64,000 bases of DNA from an uncultured Schlesneria sp. GTDB taxonomy: Bacteria > Planctomycetota > Planctomycetia > Planctomycetales > Planctomycetaceae. Of the stretch, positions 19,056-27,903 are shown in pieces. Under the pieces are notes generated by a model that was not told the DNA's origin, made no database searches, and saw only the letters and a program-made list of their open reading frames with translations. Location of the stretch: the NCBI GenBank assembly GCA_903904835.1, contig CAIVEI010000045.1, positions 19,975 through 83,974 of the forward strand, written 5' to 3'. Each line of letters opens with the position of its first letter. Positions within the stretch are counted from its first letter, which is position 1. The position numbers were made by a program, and so were the translations under genes.

Positions 19056-19694
19056 ATGCTTCGCGTTTTTGAAAGTGATCATCCGCTCGTCCGATATCAT
19101 CTTACGCAACTGCGTGACAAAAACACGTCGCCGGTTGAGTTTCGTGCCTTGATCCGAAGACTCGCTTACCTGCTTTCCTACGAAGCAACGCGCGATCTTG
19201 CTGCTCGTGATCGCTCGATTCAGACGCCACTGACATCAATGGTCGGGTCGGAACTTGCCGAAAAGATTGCACTTGTTCCGATTCTGCGAGCGGGGTTAGG
19301 AATGGTAGATCCAATCCTCGATCTGATCCCGGAAGCCGAAGTCTGGCATTTAGGTCTGTACCGCGACGAAGAGACAGCTCAACCGGTTCGATATTACAAC
19401 AAGCTGCCTCAAACAAACCCCGTCGATGTCGCGATGGTTCTCGACCCGATGCTCGCCACCGGAGGCAGCGCCACCGCCGCAATTGAATCGTTAGCAGAAT
19501 GGGGCGTGAGATCAATCAAGCTCATTTCGGTCATTGCGTCCCAAGCCGGGGTTGACGCCGTAGTGACACGATTCCCCGAAACGCAGATATTCGTCGGTGC
19601 GATTGATCCCGAATTGAATGCGATCAAATATATCGTTCCCGGGTTGGGAGACGCAGGTGATCGGACGTTTAATACGCTCAGATACCTCGAATGA
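19056..19694 (+). CDS. upp: Uracil phosphoribosyltransferase
   Basis: Makes UMP from uracil and PRPP in pyrimidine salvage. The 212-residue product has the PRPP loop DPMLATGGSATAAIESL, the flexible-loop region RDEETAQPVRYYNKLP and the uracil-binding C-terminus IDPELNAIKYIVPGLGDAGDRTFNT. Residues 60-85 (TPLTSMVGSELAEKIALVPILRAGLGM) are also typical. ATG 19056 follows an AGGGG sequence; the ATG at 19052 is out of frame. A nucleoside transporter gene follows 69 bases later in the same direction, which fits a salvage unit. Confidence 0.95.
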   Translation: MLRVFESDHPLVRYHLTQLRDKNTSPVEFRALIRRLAYLLSYEATRDLAARDRSIQTPLTSMVGSELAEKIALVPILRAGLGMVDPILDLIPEAEVWHLGLYRDEETAQPVRYYNKLPQTNPVDVAMVLDPMLATGGSATAAIESLAEWGVRSIKLISVIASQAGVDAVVTRFPETQIFVGAIDPELNAIKYIVPGLGDAGDRTFNTLRYLE

Positions 19695-19763
19695 GACCTC
19701 GCCGACAGTGGATGCCGTCTTTGAAAATGGATGCCTTGTTTCCCTCTTGAGCCTGATCTTTCC

Positions 19764-20963
19764 ATGGAACGCTTCATCAGCCTGTTTGGTTATATGGTCA
19801 TGCTGCTGCTGGCATGGTTTATGAGTTCCCATAAGCGAATCATTCCCTGGCGCGTGCTGATCGCCGGGACGATCATGCAATTCGTGTTTGCCATCTTGAT
19901 TCTGAAGACGACTCTGGGGCTGATGTTTTTTGCCTGGATGGGTGACGTCTTTACGTCACTGCTCGACTTTTCCGACACGGGGGCACGATTCGTCTTCGGA
20001 GACAGCTTCAAGGACTTCTTTTTCGCCTTCAAGGTGCTGCCGACGATCATCTTTGTTTCGTCGCTGATGTCGGTCTTGTATTACATCGGACTGATGCCCT
20101 GGATCGTCAACGGCCTTGCATTGCTCATGCAGCGAACATTGGGGACGTCGGGGGCCGAAACCCTGTCTGCGAGTGCAAACGTCTTTCTGGGACAGACGGA
20201 AGCGCCGCTGCTGATCAAACCGTATATCGCGAAAATGACTCTTTCAGAACTCAATGCGGTCATGATCGGTGGGTTCGCAACGATTTCCGGAGGTGTCCTG
20301 GCGCTTTTCGTCGGGATGAAAATTCCTGCCGGGCATTTGATCACGGCCTCCGTCATTTCCGCTCCGGCCAGTCTGATGATTGCGAAGCTGATGCTGCCCG
20401 AGACGGAAACGCCAGCGACTTTTGGAAATGCCAAGCTCGAAGTCCCTCCGGCGGGAGTCAATTTGATCGATGCCGCAGCCAACGGTGCCGCCGACGGGAT
20501 GAAGCTGGCACTCAATGTCGCGGCCATGCTGATGGCGTTCATCGCGCTCATTGCGATGGTGGACAAGGGGCTGGGGATGTTAGGCGCGACAATCGGTCAT
20601 GCGTGGTCTCTCAAAGATGGATTCGGATACGGATTTGCTCCGATCGCCTGGCTGATGGGGATCGAATGGAAAGACTGTCTGAAAGGTGGCGAATTGCTCG
20701 GGCTGAAAATGGCCTTGAACGAAGTGATCGCTTACGGTGAACTCGCCAAATGTAAGGACGAACTCACCGAGCGGTCATTTGTCATTCTCACGTACGCACT
20801 GTGTGGTTTCTCAAACTTCAGCTCGATCGCCATTCAGATCGGTGGACTTGGCGGGATGGCCGAAGAACGAAAGAGTGACATCGCCCGCCTTGGACTTCGT
20901 GCCATGCTCGGTGGGATGCTCTCGTGCTGCCTCACCGCATGCGTCGCAGGTGTGATCCTTTAA
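19764..20963 (+). CDS. nupC: Concentrative nucleoside transporter, NupC/CNT family
   Basis: An inner-membrane symporter importing nucleosides with H+ or Na+. The 399-residue product has the family layout: N-terminal helices (FISLFGYMVMLLLAWF), the gate-domain VLPTIIFVSSLMSVLYYIGLM, QRTLGTSGAETLSASANVFLGQTEAPLLIKPY with the conserved nucleoside-site GQTEAP, MIGGFATISGGVLALFVGM, and a C-terminal ALCGFSNFSSIAIQIGGLGGMAEERKSDIARLGLRAMLGG. ATG 19764 matches the usual N-terminus; ATG 19731 is an alternative. It lies just after upp, so uptake and salvage of pyrimidines are probably co-expressed. Confidence 0.93.
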   Translation: MERFISLFGYMVMLLLAWFMSSHKRIIPWRVLIAGTIMQFVFAILILKTTLGLMFFAWMGDVFTSLLDFSDTGARFVFGDSFKDFFFAFKVLPTIIFVSSLMSVLYYIGLMPWIVNGLALLMQRTLGTSGAETLSASANVFLGQTEAPLLIKPYIAKMTLSELNAVMIGGFATISGGVLALFVGMKIPAGHLITASVISAPASLMIAKLMLPETETPATFGNAKLEVPPAGVNLIDAAANGAADGMKLALNVAAMLMAFIALIAMVDKGLGMLGATIGHAWSLKDGFGYGFAPIAWLMGIEWKDCLKGGELLGLKMALNEVIAYGELAKCKDELTERSFVILTYALCGFSNFSSIAIQIGGLGGMAEERKSDIARLGLRAMLGGMLSCCLTACVAGVIL

Positions 20964-21105
20964 AAAACTCTCGTTCAATTTTTGCCGATTATGCGGTCGA
21001 TATAGGCCAATAGAGTCGACGGCCAAAACTTCCCCAATCGGCAAAGTCTGCCGCATTGCGGTTGCGTTCGGCAATTCGACTCACAAAAAACAAAAATAAC
21101 GAACG

Positions 21106-21151
21106 AAACCCCACCCCCCCCTGTGGGGGGGTTACCGGGCCTTTGCCCTAG
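21106..21151. repeat. Copy 1 of a C-run/G-run repeat ending GGGCCTTTGCCCTAG
   Basis: A C-rich run, CTGTG, and a G-run that pairs with it are followed by TTACCGGGCCTTTGCCCTAG. Further copies are at 22506-22555 and 62701-62752. The C/G runs form a hairpin; GGGC-CTTT-GCCC forms a second. It lies between nupC and the next gene. Confidence 0.7.
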
Positions 21152-21224
21152 AGCCTAAAACCCAGTTAATAAACGACTAATGATCCTCGCCCAAAATCGA
21201 GCTCATTAACAACTGATAATCCTG

Positions 21225-22487
21225 GTGCAAAAGCCGTTTAACCACCCCTGCAGGGGAGGTGGGTTGCGTTGCTTTGGGGTGACAAATTTGCAATTAGAAC
21301 CCGCAAGAATCGAATCATTACTGGATCACGCCTGGCGCTTAATCAGCCAGTTGCGCCAATGGTTCGCTGCATGGTCACTCGGATCAACCGACCACGATGG
21401 TCTAGTGGAATTGATTCGCAACCTGCAATTGTTGTGGGTCAAAGCCGATGACCTGGAATTGAAAGGACTATCTCGAAATAGTCTTGCGATCGAACAGTTT
21501 CTGGAACGGTTCTGCGCGGGAAAGTTGGAGCTCACGTCTGAAAACTTGAACGACGTGACGGTGGCAGTGGGAAGCCTGCAGGACTTGCTGCTTGGTCTTG
21601 AGGCGATGCGCGAAGAACCGCTCATCACGGATCTAGTGTCCTTACAGAAATTAGAGCGTGACACCCTGAAAGGGTTTTGGTCCGACGCAACAAATAGGAC
21701 AATCGAGGTTGCTGTCTCGGCGAACGATGTCGTCCAGGGGGCGGTCACCGCACCTGGCTGTCCGAATCGGCTGGAAGCTGTCCCCATCCAATCGCATCCG
21801 CGTTTGACCTCTGAAACATTGCTTAACGAGTTGAAGCCCTTAGCGGGGATTTTGTCAGTTGCAAGCGTTGATTTGAGTTCCTCGGCAGGACCTTGGCGAG
21901 CGGCGATGCGACATGTTCTATCGGTTCGAGAATTCCAGGTCGCACCTGATCTCAACTGTATTTCGGACAAGTCGATCATCGACAGTCGGTCGGATGCCGG
22001 CGTTCAAACGGGCTTGGAATCAATCGACGTCCCGGAACCCGAACAAAAGGCGATTGAATTACACCGCGTTTTGATCGTGGAAGATTCGCTGTTCTACCGA
22101 AACTTAATTGGCATAGCCTTGCGATCGGTCGGATATGATTCGGATTCAATAAAATCCGACGTAAACGCCTTCGAAACCATTCAGAACGCGCGGTCGTCGG
22201 ACTATTGTGCGATTCTGGTCGGCGAGCCGGTCACCACCGAGGTCGCAGACGCAATCATGAGTTTTCGGACGGTGAACGGGGTACCCGTGATTCGTCTGAT
22301 GACATCAGGCAACGACGAGTCATTTCCGTTCATCGTAGATGCGTCAGTTTCCAAGTCTAATCCACGCCAATTGATCGTTACGCTCAATCATTTGTTGAAT
22401 CCAACTTCCGAATCGGTTCCCTCGCACCAGGAAACTGATTTTGAGTTGTCAACTTGCGTTCGCGACGTTGAGTTGCGAGTCGGATAA
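21225..22487 (+). CDS. Helical protein with a C-terminal pseudo-receiver domain
   Basis: The C-terminal third (about residues 284-392) reads as a response-regulator receiver: HRVLIVEDSLFYRNLIGIALRSVGYD, then DYCAILVGEPV, IRLMTSG and VSKSNP. The Thr and Lys are in place, but the position where the phospho-acceptor Asp should be is Leu/Val, so it is unlikely to be phosphorylated normally. The N-terminal part (about 25-135) is helical and resembles a histidine-phosphotransfer-like bundle (LDHAWRLISQLRQWFAAW, QNLLLWVKADDLELKGLS-like), without a clear His site. The start is uncertain: GTG 21225, TTG 21264 behind GGGGAGG, or GTG 21279. The first ~20 codons overlap a C/G-rich repeat (21242-21262), which argues for a later start. 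Confidence 0.65.
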   Translation: MQKPFNHPCRGGGLRCFGVTNLQLEPARIESLLDHAWRLISQLRQWFAAWSLGSTDHDGLVELIRNLQLLWVKADDLELKGLSRNSLAIEQFLERFCAGKLELTSENLNDVTVAVGSLQDLLLGLEAMREEPLITDLVSLQKLERDTLKGFWSDATNRTIEVAVSANDVVQGAVTAPGCPNRLEAVPIQSHPRLTSETLLNELKPLAGILSVASVDLSSSAGPWRAAMRHVLSVREFQVAPDLNCISDKSIIDSRSDAGVQTGLESIDVPEPEQKAIELHRVLIVEDSLFYRNLIGIALRSVGYDSDSIKSDVNAFETIQNARSSDYCAILVGEPVTTEVADAIMSFRTVNGVPVIRLMTSGNDESFPFIVDASVSKSNPRQLIVTLNHLLNPTSESVPSHQETDFELSTCVRDVELRVG

Positions 22488-22505
22488 GAACCCGCGATAA
22501 ATCCA

Positions 22506-22555
22506 AACGAAACGCCACTCCCCCCTGCGGGAGTGGTTAACGGGCCTTTGCCCTA
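22506..22555. repeat. Copy 2 of the C-run/G-run repeat
   Basis: AACGAAACGCCACTCCCCCC, then TGCGGGAGTGG, TTAACGGGCCTTTGCCCTAG. It matches 21100-21151 in order and spacing, including the AACGAAAC lead-in and the GGGCCTTTGCCCTAG end. CCACTCCC pairs with GGGAGTGG perfectly. Confidence 0.75.
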
Positions 22556-22594
22556 GCTCTCATGAACCGACAAATTCAGCTACCCGCAACAATA

Positions 22595-22693
22595 GGTGCC
22601 ACGGTCTTACCGTCATCGGTAAGGCCGTGCTCTTCCTCTGCGTTTTCGAATCATAAAGCCACGCTTCACCGAAGACGGTAAAACCGAGGCACC
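22595..22693. repeat. 99-bp palindromic element, copy 1
   Basis: The ends are inverted: GGTGCCACGGTCTTACCGTC at the left and GACGGTAAAACCGAGGCACC at the right pair over 20 bases with two differences. Inside is a smaller hairpin, CTTACCG-TCAT-CGGTAAG. A related copy lies at 63629-63711 with the same internal order (CGGTAAGGCCGTGCTCT, then ATCAT-AAG-CACG, then CGAAGAC). Confidence 0.8.
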
Positions 22694-22960
22694 CTGAGAT
22701 TCGACTGCTGATCTGAAGATGAGGCGCAACATTGCTACACGCCAGTTTGGCCGCTTCATCAGACGATTCTGATCCCCGGCGAACAACCCAAGCCCAAAAT
22801 GAAAAACGGACTTACCCCCTGCTCTTCCGGGTTCGACTGCTGGAATGAGTCGCTTCGGGTAGCTACACTTCCGAGCCGAATGATGCTCTCTCCCGGGTGT
22901 CATCGTAGACGTTGTTAATCATTATTAATTACCAAAAATCCTTGACGAGTCGAATTCGCC

Positions 22961-24082
22961 ATGAAAGCCATCGCCGTACTGCCTGGAAAGCCCAACAGCG
23001 TCCATCTTCGAGAGATTCCCGCTCCGAAACTGCTCGATCAGCCGCAGCCGCATGTCTGCAAGATTCCTGAAGGACGAGCGGTACTGGTTAAAACGCTGCA
23101 AGTCGGCGTCGATGCAACCGACCGCGAAATCAACGAAGCGCTCTACGGAAACGCTCCTCCCGGCGGCGAACACCTCGTAATCGGTCACGAGAGCTTCGGT
23201 CAAGTCCTCGAGGTTGGCAATAAGGTGACGGAACTGAAGCCCGGCGATTATGTCTCGTGCACCGTCCGTCGCCCTGGCGGATCGATGTTCGATAAGATCG
23301 GACGAAATGACATTACCAGCGAAGAGGTCTACTACGAACGTGGCATCAATCTCTGTCACGGTTATATGACCGAGTCGTTCGTCGATGATGCAGAATATAT
23401 GGTCAAGGTTCCCGTGAATCTGAAACATCTTGGCGTTCTCGCAGAACCCGCCAGCGTTTGTGCGAAGGCTATCGACCAGGCCTATCTGGCTCAACAACGC
23501 CTGCAGGTCTGGAACCCCAAACGAGCTTTCGTCATGGGGGCCGGCCAGATCGGTTTGCTCGCCACAATGATGTTGAAACTGCGAGGGATGGAAGTCTACA
23601 CGCTGGCGACGCGTCCCGGCCCACATCGCAAGCAGGAAATTGCTGAAGCCTACGGCGCGACGTATGTCAGTACCAAACAGACATCGATGCACGATCTAGT
23701 GAAAAAGATAGGCAAGCCAGATCTGATTTTCGAAGCAACCGGCAACGCCGAAGTCTGCTTCCGATCGATGGAAGTTCTTGCTCATAACGGAGCACTCATC
23801 TGGACGAGCATTACCGGTGGCAAGCACGACGTGACGGTCGATGGTGCCAAGATCAACCTCGAATGGGTCCTCGGCAATAAGTTGCTGGTCTCCAGCGTGA
23901 ACGGTAATCGCCGTCACTTCGAAATGGGGATTGCGGATCTGGCTGTGGGCGAATTGACCTACCCGGGCGTGACAGAACGAATCCTGACCAACCCCGTCGC
24001 CGGGTTGGATAATTACAAAGAGATGATGCGGCTGCTGGTAGAAGAAAAGGAGGCCATCAAGGTCTTCGTGAACGTAGCGTAA
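22961..24082 (+). CDS. Glucose 1-dehydrogenase-like zinc alcohol dehydrogenase
   Basis: A medium-chain dehydrogenase resembling archaeal glucose 1-dehydrogenases, which oxidise aldoses with NAD(P)+. The 373-residue product has the N-terminal [23 protein letters not shown] with the zinc-site His/Glu, a Rossmann [17 protein letters not shown] (about 193-209), and a Glu_dehyd_C-like tail ([28 protein letters not shown]). The catalytic Cys of other alcohol dehydrogenases is replaced by Asp in VDATD, as in that subfamily. ATG 22961 is the only sensible start, without a strong ribosome site. Sugar oxidation is inferred; another polyol or alcohol substrate is possible. Confidence 0.87.
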   Translation: MKAIAVLPGKPNSVHLREIPAPKLLDQPQPHVCKIPEGRAVLVKTLQVGVDATDREINEALYGNAPPGGEHLVIGHESFGQVLEVGNKVTELKPGDYVSCTVRRPGGSMFDKIGRNDITSEEVYYERGINLCHGYMTESFVDDAEYMVKVPVNLKHLGVLAEPASVCAKAIDQAYLAQQRLQVWNPKRAFVMGAGQIGLLATMMLKLRGMEVYTLATRPGPHRKQEIAEAYGATYVSTKQTSMHDLVKKIGKPDLIFEATGNAEVCFRSMEVLAHNGALIWTSITGGKHDVTVDGAKINLEWVLGNKLLVSSVNGNRRHFEMGIADLAVGELTYPGVTERILTNPVAGLDNYKEMMRLLVEEKEAIKVFVNVA

Positions 24083-24285
24083 TTACTCATAAACTCAAAA
24101 AACCTTCCAATCCCATCAAGAGTTCCCATTAGGTTGATTGCGGGCAGTCAGGAAGGGCGAGCCTTCAACTTTCGTCAAAGAATTGCCTTTATTGGGTTGC
24201 ATGAAATGTCGTAATGTGTCGATGAGTCGCTTCAAATCCCCCTGCGGTTTTAATGTCATGAAACGCGCGAGTTCTTCCCGGGCTG

Positions 24286-27200
24286 TTACTGTTGAGTGTT
24301 CATCAGGTTGTGTCCTTCCTGGTCTCCATGCGCGATAAGTATGTCCAGGAAACGGTTGGTTAGCTTTTCTGAAAGGCTGTTGGTTCGAAGTCGTTGTCTC
24401 AGGTTTGCGAAATCGACGCAGTCCATTTCCTGGTCTTGATTGAAGCAGGAGAAAACGACTTCGGTCGGCGATTTGGTCGTTGGGTCGACGTGTTGCTGGA
24501 CGCATTGGCCGCAGACTTCTTTCATCATGCACTGCATCATCGAGTTGATCGAGGCGATGCCGACATGATTCGGCTTGAGATAAGGTTTGAGGACCGTATG
24601 CCGGGCTTCAGAGACGGCGGTCATCATGCGGTCAGATCCGATCGCAATAATGCGATCGACTTCGTTCAATGGGATCAACGGAGTGCCTGAAAGCTCGCCT
24701 CTGGCATAGGCCAGCATCGACTGAACAATGTTTCCGACGAATGACAAGTCCGTTTTCCGACGCGGGATGATCGGTTCTCCCTTGTCGACCGACCAGACGA
24801 CTTGATCGGTCGCCTCTTCAAGAGCCTCCTGAAAGAAGAGACCTTCGTGATCCTTGTAGCCGGCAAAATAAATGACTCGCGAGCCGCGTGCGCGTAACGC
24901 TTTGCCGATCGAGAACAACACGGCGTTACCCAGTCCACCACCAGCCAGCAGCACGGTTTCTCCGGCCGGAGTTTCGCTCGGTGCACCCGTCGGGCCCATC
25001 ACGACGACTGGTTCACCCGGTTTCAGCACGGCACATAGCCGCGAACTGACCCCCATTTCCAGCACGATCATACTGAGCAGGTCGCGTTCGAGATCGACCC
25101 AGGCACCCGTAAGGGCGATTCCTTCCAGCGTCATCCTGATCCCGTCAACCAACGGTGCTCGCGATTCATAGTTTTGCAACCGATAAAACTGGCCAGGCTG
25201 AAACCGGCGAGCGGCATAAGGAGCCTTGACGATGACTTCGATAATCTTCGAATTCAATCGCTTCACTTCGACGACCCGAGGGACGAGGGCTTCGTCGAGG
25301 CGTTGCGTCAGGTTGCTGAATTTGTCGAGCGAGGTTGTTTCGTGTTCGGCGCGAGCGATCTCTTTGGCAAACAGGCGCGTGACCTGACGGATGCCATGCT
25401 TGGCAGAAGCCATTGCTTTTACAACGTTGCCCGCGAAGTCAGGATGATTATCGCCGTAGAACGAGACGAAACGCCCCTGGTTTTCGTAGGACATCAAGAA
25501 CGCCTCTCGCGACGCTTCATGAATTGGTTCCAGCTTCCATCCGTCGGCATCCGGGGTCAGCTTGTGCTTTTGGAAGAACCGCCCTTCGGCATCAAGCTGG
25601 AAACTGCCCGGCGCTTCACGCTCGCAGACGGTATTCGGGGTGGTCCCTGCGGCATAACAAACTGCTTTGGCGGGTAGCACGACTTCCTGACCGTCGGCCA
25701 GCTTGAATCGAATGGCTGATACAGCGTTGAATGAATCGGGAATCGCTTCCACAGGGACTACGTTTTCGACGAACCGAATCCCTTCTTCCAAAGCCTTCAC
25801 GACTTCTTCGTGATTTAGCCGATACGCAGGTGAATCGACCATCCGTTTACGATAGGCAACCGAAACACCACCCCACTTGTCACACAAACCGGCAAGGTTG
25901 GGCAAGCGTCCTTCGCGTGAAGCGGAATCTCTCTCGGCTCGCACTGCACGGCCATGCTCCAAAAACGTCTGCAGGATTTCACTTTCTTCCGGATCGCACA
26001 TGCTCCAGACGCTTTGTTCGCCGAATTCTGCCGTCAGTTTCTCAAACTGTTCCAAGGTCTTTTCTACCTGGACCGGATAGTAAGCCAGCATTTCGGTCGC
26101 CGTGTCGATTGCGGTCAAGCCGCCGCCGATGACGATTCCGGGGAGTCGGACTTGCAGATTGGCCAGCGTCGATTTTTTGAAAGCACCCGTTAATTGCAGT
26201 GCCATCAGAAAATCACTGGCAGTCCTGATTCCACGGAGAATGTGGTTCTTCATGGGGACAATCGTCGGCTTGCCAGCTCCTGTTGCCAGTGCCACGTGGC
26301 GGAATCCAAGCTCCCACGCGTCCTCAATCGTCAGCGTTCCGCCAAACCGAACACCACCAAAAAACCGGACATTTCGACGTCGCAACAATGTCAGGTACAT
26401 CACGGCGAGAAAGGTCTTGTCCCACCGAACTGTGATGCCATATTCAGAGACGCCACCAAATCCCGCCAGAACTCGCTCGTCCAACTCTTGTTTCAGAATG
26501 CCAAAATCGCGGATCGGGGTCGCAACGGGTTTGCCTTTTCCTGTCAGCGAGTCAGAAATCGGTTCCAGCTTCAGGCCATCAATACCAACGACGCCAAACC
26601 CCTCGTTGGCCAGATAGTGAGCCAGCGTGTAACCCGCAGGCCCCAAGCCAACGACCATGACGTCGACACCGTTGTAGGGAAGTGCATATGGACGTTGTCG
26701 GTTCAGTGGATTGAATCGGGTCAACAGGCTGTAGATTTCGAACCCCAACGGTAGGTTCAACACATCGCTGACGACACCCGTTTCCGCCTGCGGAATGTTC
26801 ACGGGGTCTTGCTTTTGAAAGATACAGCCCTTCATGCAGTCGTTACAGATCCGGTGTCCGGTTCCAGGGCACATCGGATTGTCGAGCATGATCATGGCCA
26901 ACGCGGCGATTGCAGCCCCGCGCTTGCGTAATTGATGCATCTCCGAGATGCGTTCTTGGAGCGGACATCCCGCAAGCGCAATTCCTAATGGATTGCGCTG
27001 CAACCCGTTCGACTTGTCTCGAAGACCGTGCGAACACGAGTCCTTTTCACGTGGATGGCAGATGACGCAATAGTCGATCTCGCGCAAGTACTCTTTGCGA
27101 TTCATGCGAGCATCAGTCAGTTTAAAACCATCGCGCAGACGGCGATGCTCGTGCGGCCCGACAATCAATTCCTGAAGATCCTCTTGCGGACGTTCGATCT

Positions 27201-27903
27201 GGACGAGGTGTTCATAATCCAGCGTTTCGGGTCGGGTAAACGAAACCCACCCATCGACAAGACGACGCCGCTGTGGTGTGGCGTTGACTTGAACGCACCA
27301 ATCCCCCAATACAGCGAGGGCTTGCTGAACTTTGTCGCTGAGCGATCCTTCCGTGCGATGGGCACAGATCCTTTCCGCCGCCGCGATCTTCGAGTCATCA
27401 GCTTTACCAATCAAGGCATTCTGGCAATGCAGCAGTGTCAAGACCGCGTCGGCAAACCGGATCTCAGGATCTTGATGTGGAGGGACTGCCGCAACGAGTT
27501 GTTGCACTTCATCTTCGAGCAGTTGGAATGCCGCGTTGTCAATGCAAGACTTGCCAAAGTGTTTGAAGACGCGAGTTCGCAGAAAATCCTGCTTGAATTG
27601 AAAGATTTTCTCGTAGCTGAGTGTCTCGTCTGTCAGGCGTTCGACGTCACCACGAATCTCGAATAGACGTCCAATGAAATCACCAAGCAGACCTGCCACA
27701 TCGATCAGAACTTCGGACGCTTCCGGCTTGGTCAACGATGGGTCATCAAGTCTTTTGAATCGTGTTGCGAGATCGGGGCTAATATTCGCTGCGTACTTCC
27801 AGAATTCGTTATGTAAGTCACGCAGTCGCTGCGGTTCGTAAAGGTCGGCAAACGAGTAACCAGCAATTCCCAGCGGAAAATCGTCCTTGTTCGCGACAGT
27901 CAC
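24286..27903 (-). CDS. GltD-like oxidoreductase fused to a PyrK/FNR-like reductase (1205 aa)
   Basis: A cytosolic flavo-iron-sulfur protein made of two electron-transfer modules. Residues 1-270 are helical and unrecognised. Residues 279-380 hold a GltD-type double Fe-S region (Cys279, Cys282, Cys290, Cys313, then Cys345, Cys353, Cys356, Cys360). Residues 413-850 are a pyridine nucleotide-disulfide reductase fold with GLGPAGYTLAHYLANEG (419-435), a second dinucleotide site VIGGGLTAIDTATEM (591-605) and CYAAGTTPN (749-757). Residues 875-1170 resemble PyrK/NfnA: FQPGQFYRL (901-909), AGGGLGNAVLFSIGKAL (987-1003) and a [2Fe-2S] Cys set (1125, 1131, 1134, 1153). The arrangement recalls NfnAB or SudAB, fused in one chain. 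GTG 27903 overlaps the TAXI stop as GTGA. Substrate and partner are unknown. Confidence 0.85.
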   Translation of the reverse strand: MTVANKDDFPLGIAGYSFADLYEPQRLRDLHNEFWKYAANISPDLATRFKRLDDPSLTKPEASEVLIDVAGLLGDFIGRLFEIRGDVERLTDETLSYEKIFQFKQDFLRTRVFKHFGKSCIDNAAFQLLEDEVQQLVAAVPPHQDPEIRFADAVLTLLHCQNALIGKADDSKIAAAERICAHRTEGSLSDKVQQALAVLGDWCVQVNATPQRRRLVDGWVSFTRPETLDYEHLVQIERPQEDLQELIVGPHEHRRLRDGFKLTDARMNRKEYLREIDYCVICHPREKDSCSHGLRDKSNGLQRNPLGIALAGCPLQERISEMHQLRKRGAAIAALAMIMLDNPMCPGTGHRICNDCMKGCIFQKQDPVNIPQAETGVVSDVLNLPLGFEIYSLLTRFNPLNRQRPYALPYNGVDVMVVGLGPAGYTLAHYLANEGFGVVGIDGLKLEPISDSLTGKGKPVATPIRDFGILKQELDERVLAGFGGVSEYGITVRWDKTFLAVMYLTLLRRRNVRFFGGVRFGGTLTIEDAWELGFRHVALATGAGKPTIVPMKNHILRGIRTASDFLMALQLTGAFKKSTLANLQVRLPGIVIGGGLTAIDTATEMLAYYPVQVEKTLEQFEKLTAEFGEQSVWSMCDPEESEILQTFLEHGRAVRAERDSASREGRLPNLAGLCDKWGGVSVAYRKRMVDSPAYRLNHEEVVKALEEGIRFVENVVPVEAIPDSFNAVSAIRFKLADGQEVVLPAKAVCYAAGTTPNTVCEREAPGSFQLDAEGRFFQKHKLTPDADGWKLEPIHEASREAFLMSYENQGRFVSFYGDNHPDFAGNVVKAMASAKHGIRQVTRLFAKEIARAEHETTSLDKFSNLTQRLDEALVPRVVEVKRLNSKIIEVIVKAPYAARRFQPGQFYRLQNYESRAPLVDGIRMTLEGIALTGAWVDLERDLLSMIVLEMGVSSRLCAVLKPGEPVVVMGPTGAPSETPAGETVLLAGGGLGNAVLFSIGKALRARGSRVIYFAGYKDHEGLFFQEALEEATDQVVWSVDKGEPIIPRRKTDLSFVGNIVQSMLAYARGELSGTPLIPLNEVDRIIAIGSDRMMTAVSEARHTVLKPYLKPNHVGIASINSMMQCMMKEVCGQCVQQHVDPTTKSPTEVVFSCFNQDQEMDCVDFANLRQRLRTNSLSEKLTNRFLDILIAHGDQEGHNLMNTQQ

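Larger units (their letters stand above)
22488..22960. other. Repeat-containing intergenic region
   Basis: No gene is seen. It holds a copy of the C/G-run repeat (22506-22555) and a 99-bp imperfect palindrome (22595-22693). The rest, up to the glucose dehydrogenase gene, shows nothing recognisable. Confidence 0.6.
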
